Part shown: in pieces, positions 7,182 to 8,643 of the stretch | Layout of the letters: each line of letters begins with the position of its first letter | How positions within the stretch are numbered: the stretch's first letter is position 1 | Position numbers and translations under genes: made by a program | Assembly (NCBI GenBank): GCA_040004775.1 | Contig: JBDUAD010000108.1 | Span: 1 to 8,643 of the forward strand | DNA: 8,643 nucleotides | Origin: JALZBL01 sp040004775 | Lineage (GTDB): Bacteria > Actinomycetota > Actinomycetes > Mycobacteriales > Jatrophihabitantaceae | Reading direction: 5' to 3' | The notes under the pieces: model-generated | Told to the model about the DNA's origin: nothing | The model's database searches: none | What the model saw: the letters and a program-made list of their open reading frames with translations, nothing else

Positions 7182-7199
7182 GTTCGCTCAGGGCGTTAC
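7182..7199. promoter_or_regulatory. ClgR-like operator upstream of clpP1, overlapping the tig stop codon
   Basis: The plus-strand sequence GTTCGCTCAGGGCGTTAC contains CGCTCAGGGCG, which fits the core CGC-YNANR-GCG of the ClgR consensus as I recall it from Corynebacterium (WNNWCGCYNANRGCGWWS). The flanks agree in part: T before CGC and TT after GCG. ClgR is the actinobacterial activator of clpP1P2 (and of clpC). The site is 155 bases upstream of the clpP1 start and spans the tig stop codon (7188-7190). The core has only eight or nine constrained positions, so chance remains possible. Confidence 0.5.
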
Positions 7200-8552
7200 G
7201 GTGCCGTCGGTGTCGTCGTCCTCGCCGGTCAGGGCGTCGGCGGACAGCGCGCTGAGGTCCACCGGGCGGCCGGAGGCATCCGTGATGGTGGCTCGCTCCA
7301 GCACGCCGGCCAGCGCCTTGTTGCGGCGTACGTCGGCGATGACGGCCGGCAGGTTACCGGCCTGCAGCAGCTGGTTGGCGAATTCCTGCGGGGCCAGGCC
7401 GTACCGGGACGCCTGCCGAACCAGGTACTCCGACAGCTCGCTGTCACCCACCTGGACGTTCTCGGCGTCGGCGATGGCGTCGAGGACGAACTGGGTCTTC
7501 ACCGACTTCTCCGCGGTCTCGCGCAGCTCGGCCTCGAAGGCCTCGCGGGTGGCGCCCTGCTGCTCGAGGAACTCCGCGAAGCGGGCGTCGTCGTGATCGA
7601 GCTGGTGCACGACGTCGTGCTCCCGCCATTCCACCTCGGCCTTGACCGCCGACTCCGGCAGCGGAACCTCGGTCTGGTCGACCAGCAGCTCGAGCACCTT
7701 GTCGCGAGCCTGGGCGCCCTGGCCGAGCACGGCCACCCGGTCCAGCCGGCCGCGCAGGTCGGCCCACAGCTCGTCCATGGTGTCGAACTCGCTGGACAGC
7801 TGGGCGAACTCGTCGTCGGCCGCGGGCAATTCCTTCTCCTTGACCGAGTTCACGGTCACCGTGAACTCGGCGTCACTGCCCTCGTGGTCGCCGCCGCGCA
7901 CGGTCGAGGGAAAGGTCCGGGACTCCCCCGCGGTGGTGCCGAGGATGACCTCGTCGAGTCCGTCGATCAGATCACCCGAGCCCACTTGGTAGGAGAGCCC
8001 GGTCGTGGACCCGCCATCGATCTCCTCGCCGTCGAGCCGGGCGACCAGGTCGATGGAGACGTAGTCGCCGGTCTGGACCGGGCGTTCCACGCCGGTCAGG
8101 GTCCCGAAGCGGTCGCGCAGCGCGTCGACCTGCTCCTCGATCTGCGCTTCGGTCACCTCGGTGTCGTCCACCGTGATGGCCAGGGCGGCGTACTCGGGCA
8201 GATCGATCTGCGGGCGGACGTCGACCTCGGCGGTGAAGGACAGGGCGTTGCCGTCGTCGAGGTCGGTGACCTCGATCTCCGGCTGGCCGACGGCCTGCAC
8301 TCCGGCCTCCTGGACCGCCTCGGAGTAGGCCCGCGGCACGGCTTCGCTCACCGCCTCCTCGAGAAGTGCGGCCCGGCCGACCCGCTGCTCGATGACGCGC
8401 GCCGGCACCTTGCCCGGACGAAAGCCGGGGATACGAATCTGGCCGCCAACGCGCTTGATGGCGGCGTCGATGCTCGGCTGCAGCTCCTCGAACGGCAGCT
8501 GCACCGCCAGCCGCACGCGGGTCGGGCCGAGGTTCTCGACGGTGCTCTTCAC
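7188..8552 (-). CDS. tig: Trigger factor, ribosome-associated chaperone and peptidyl-prolyl isomerase
   Basis: Trigger factor binds the ribosome exit tunnel and shields nascent chains. The 454-residue product shows all three domains. The N-terminal ribosome-binding domain (1-115) carries the signature 'GFRPGKVP' (43-50). An FKBP-type prolyl isomerase domain lies at about 155-245, with 'GDYVSIDL', 'YQVGSGDLIDGLDEVILG' and 'AEFTVTVNSVKEKELP'. The C-terminal helical chaperone domain follows and ends in an acidic tail (EDDDTDG). The start is a GTG at 8552 giving 'MKSTVENLGPTRVRL', as in other actinobacteria; only a weak AAAGG lies about 13 bases upstream. A longer reading from 8630 would translate the tRNA gene and is wrong. 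It begins 37 bases after tRNA-Pro and heads the clp block. An exact inverted repeat sits in its coding sequence (7844-7870). Confidence 0.97.
   Translation of the reverse strand: MKSTVENLGPTRVRLAVQLPFEELQPSIDAAIKRVGGQIRIPGFRPGKVPARVIEQRVGRAALLEEAVSEAVPRAYSEAVQEAGVQAVGQPEIEVTDLDDGNALSFTAEVDVRPQIDLPEYAALAITVDDTEVTEAQIEEQVDALRDRFGTLTGVERPVQTGDYVSIDLVARLDGEEIDGGSTTGLSYQVGSGDLIDGLDEVILGTTAGESRTFPSTVRGGDHEGSDAEFTVTVNSVKEKELPAADDEFAQLSSEFDTMDELWADLRGRLDRVAVLGQGAQARDKVLELLVDQTEVPLPESAVKAEVEWREHDVVHQLDHDDARFAEFLEQQGATREAFEAELRETAEKSVKTQFVLDAIADAENVQVGDSELSEYLVRQASRYGLAPQEFANQLLQAGNLPAVIADVRRNKALAGVLERATITDASGRPVDLSALSADALTGEDDDTDGTVTP
7844..7870. repeat. Perfect 13-bp-arm inverted repeat inside tig
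   Basis: CCGAGTTCACGGT (7844-7856) and ACCGTGAACTCGG (7858-7870) are exact reverse complements around a single base at 7857. The dyad codes for the end of the FKBP domain, around 'AEFTVTVNSV' in trigger factor. As RNA it could fold into a 12-bp stem with a three-base loop; as DNA it resembles a dimeric repressor site. Confidence 0.9.
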
Positions 8553-8589
8553 GATTGCGCGCGCCTTTCCGAGGGTGATGGGGTCGGTG

Positions 8590-8643
8590 TCGGGGTGGCG
8601 GGATTCGAACCCACGGCCCCTCGCTCCCAAAGCGAGTGCGCTA
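8590..8643 (-). tRNA. tRNA-Pro(UGG), 3' portion (5' end outside the window)
   Basis: Reading the minus strand, the anticodon stem CTCGC/GCGAG encloses the loop TTTGGGA, giving anticodon TGG with G37, which decodes proline CCA and related codons. The T arm is GTGGG-TTCGAAT-CCCGC, followed by the 3' acceptor strand CACCCCG and discriminator A at 8590. The next three bases read CAC, so CCA is not encoded and must be added enzymatically. The 5' acceptor strand and most of the D arm are off the right edge. A tRNA-Pro next to tig is a familiar actinobacterial arrangement. Confidence 0.95.

Noticed and set aside
5437..7255. Plus-strand open frames opposite clpP2 and clpP1 (322 and 309 codons)
   Set aside because: They are shadows of the clpP genes, with no domain signal and composition typical of antisense reading.
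8553..8630. N-terminal extension of trigger factor beginning MGARGRGFESRHP
   Set aside because: These residues are a translation of the tRNA-Pro T arm and acceptor end, a familiar false start. Family alignment supports the GTG at 8552.

Overview
This window is a high-GC chromosomal segment from an actinobacterium (Actinomycetota). The evidence is the strong G/C bias at third codon positions, two different clpP genes in tandem with mycobacterial-style ClpP1 and ClpP2 sequences, the order tRNA-Pro(UGG) - tig - clpP1 - clpP2 - clpX, and several starts with -10-like hexamers placed as in leaderless transcripts. Genus cannot be decided from the sequence alone.

Right half (about 4148-8643, all on the minus strand). 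Transcription runs right to left: the 3' two thirds of a tRNA-Pro(UGG) gene, trigger factor (tig), the ClpP1 and ClpP2 peptidase subunits, and the ClpX unfoldase. Together they make a protein quality-control block. Trigger factor meets nascent chains at the ribosome, and ClpX unfolds substrates for the mixed ClpP1P2 peptidase. The 160-bp gap before clpP1 begins, over the tig stop codon, with a sequence that fits the actinobacterial ClgR operator, the known activator of clpP1P2. A 260-bp gap with hairpins and a repeated GC-rich block separates clpP2 from clpX, so clpX may be controlled separately.

Middle (about 3069-4147). A plus-strand GNAT-family acetyltransferase converges on clpX. The space between them holds a perfect 9-bp inverted repeat (a likely bidirectional terminator), a smaller hairpin, and a degenerate 37-bp tandem repeat whose last copy is the 3' end of clpX itself.

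Left half (1-2903, minus strand). A small DUF485 membrane protein overlaps the gene for an ActP-type sodium/monocarboxylate symporter by four bases (GTGA). This is the widespread yjcH-actP arrangement for acetate uptake. After a strong hairpin comes an ArsR-family regulator, then the first 17 codons of a gene whose N terminus resembles actinobacterial valyl-tRNA synthetase.

No new multi-gene system is visible; this is mostly conserved core genome. The items most worth a second look are non-coding: a perfect 13-bp-arm inverted repeat inside tig, the actP/arsR hairpin that touches a possible upstream start of the regulator, the clpX-tail tandem repeat, and the ClgR-like box.
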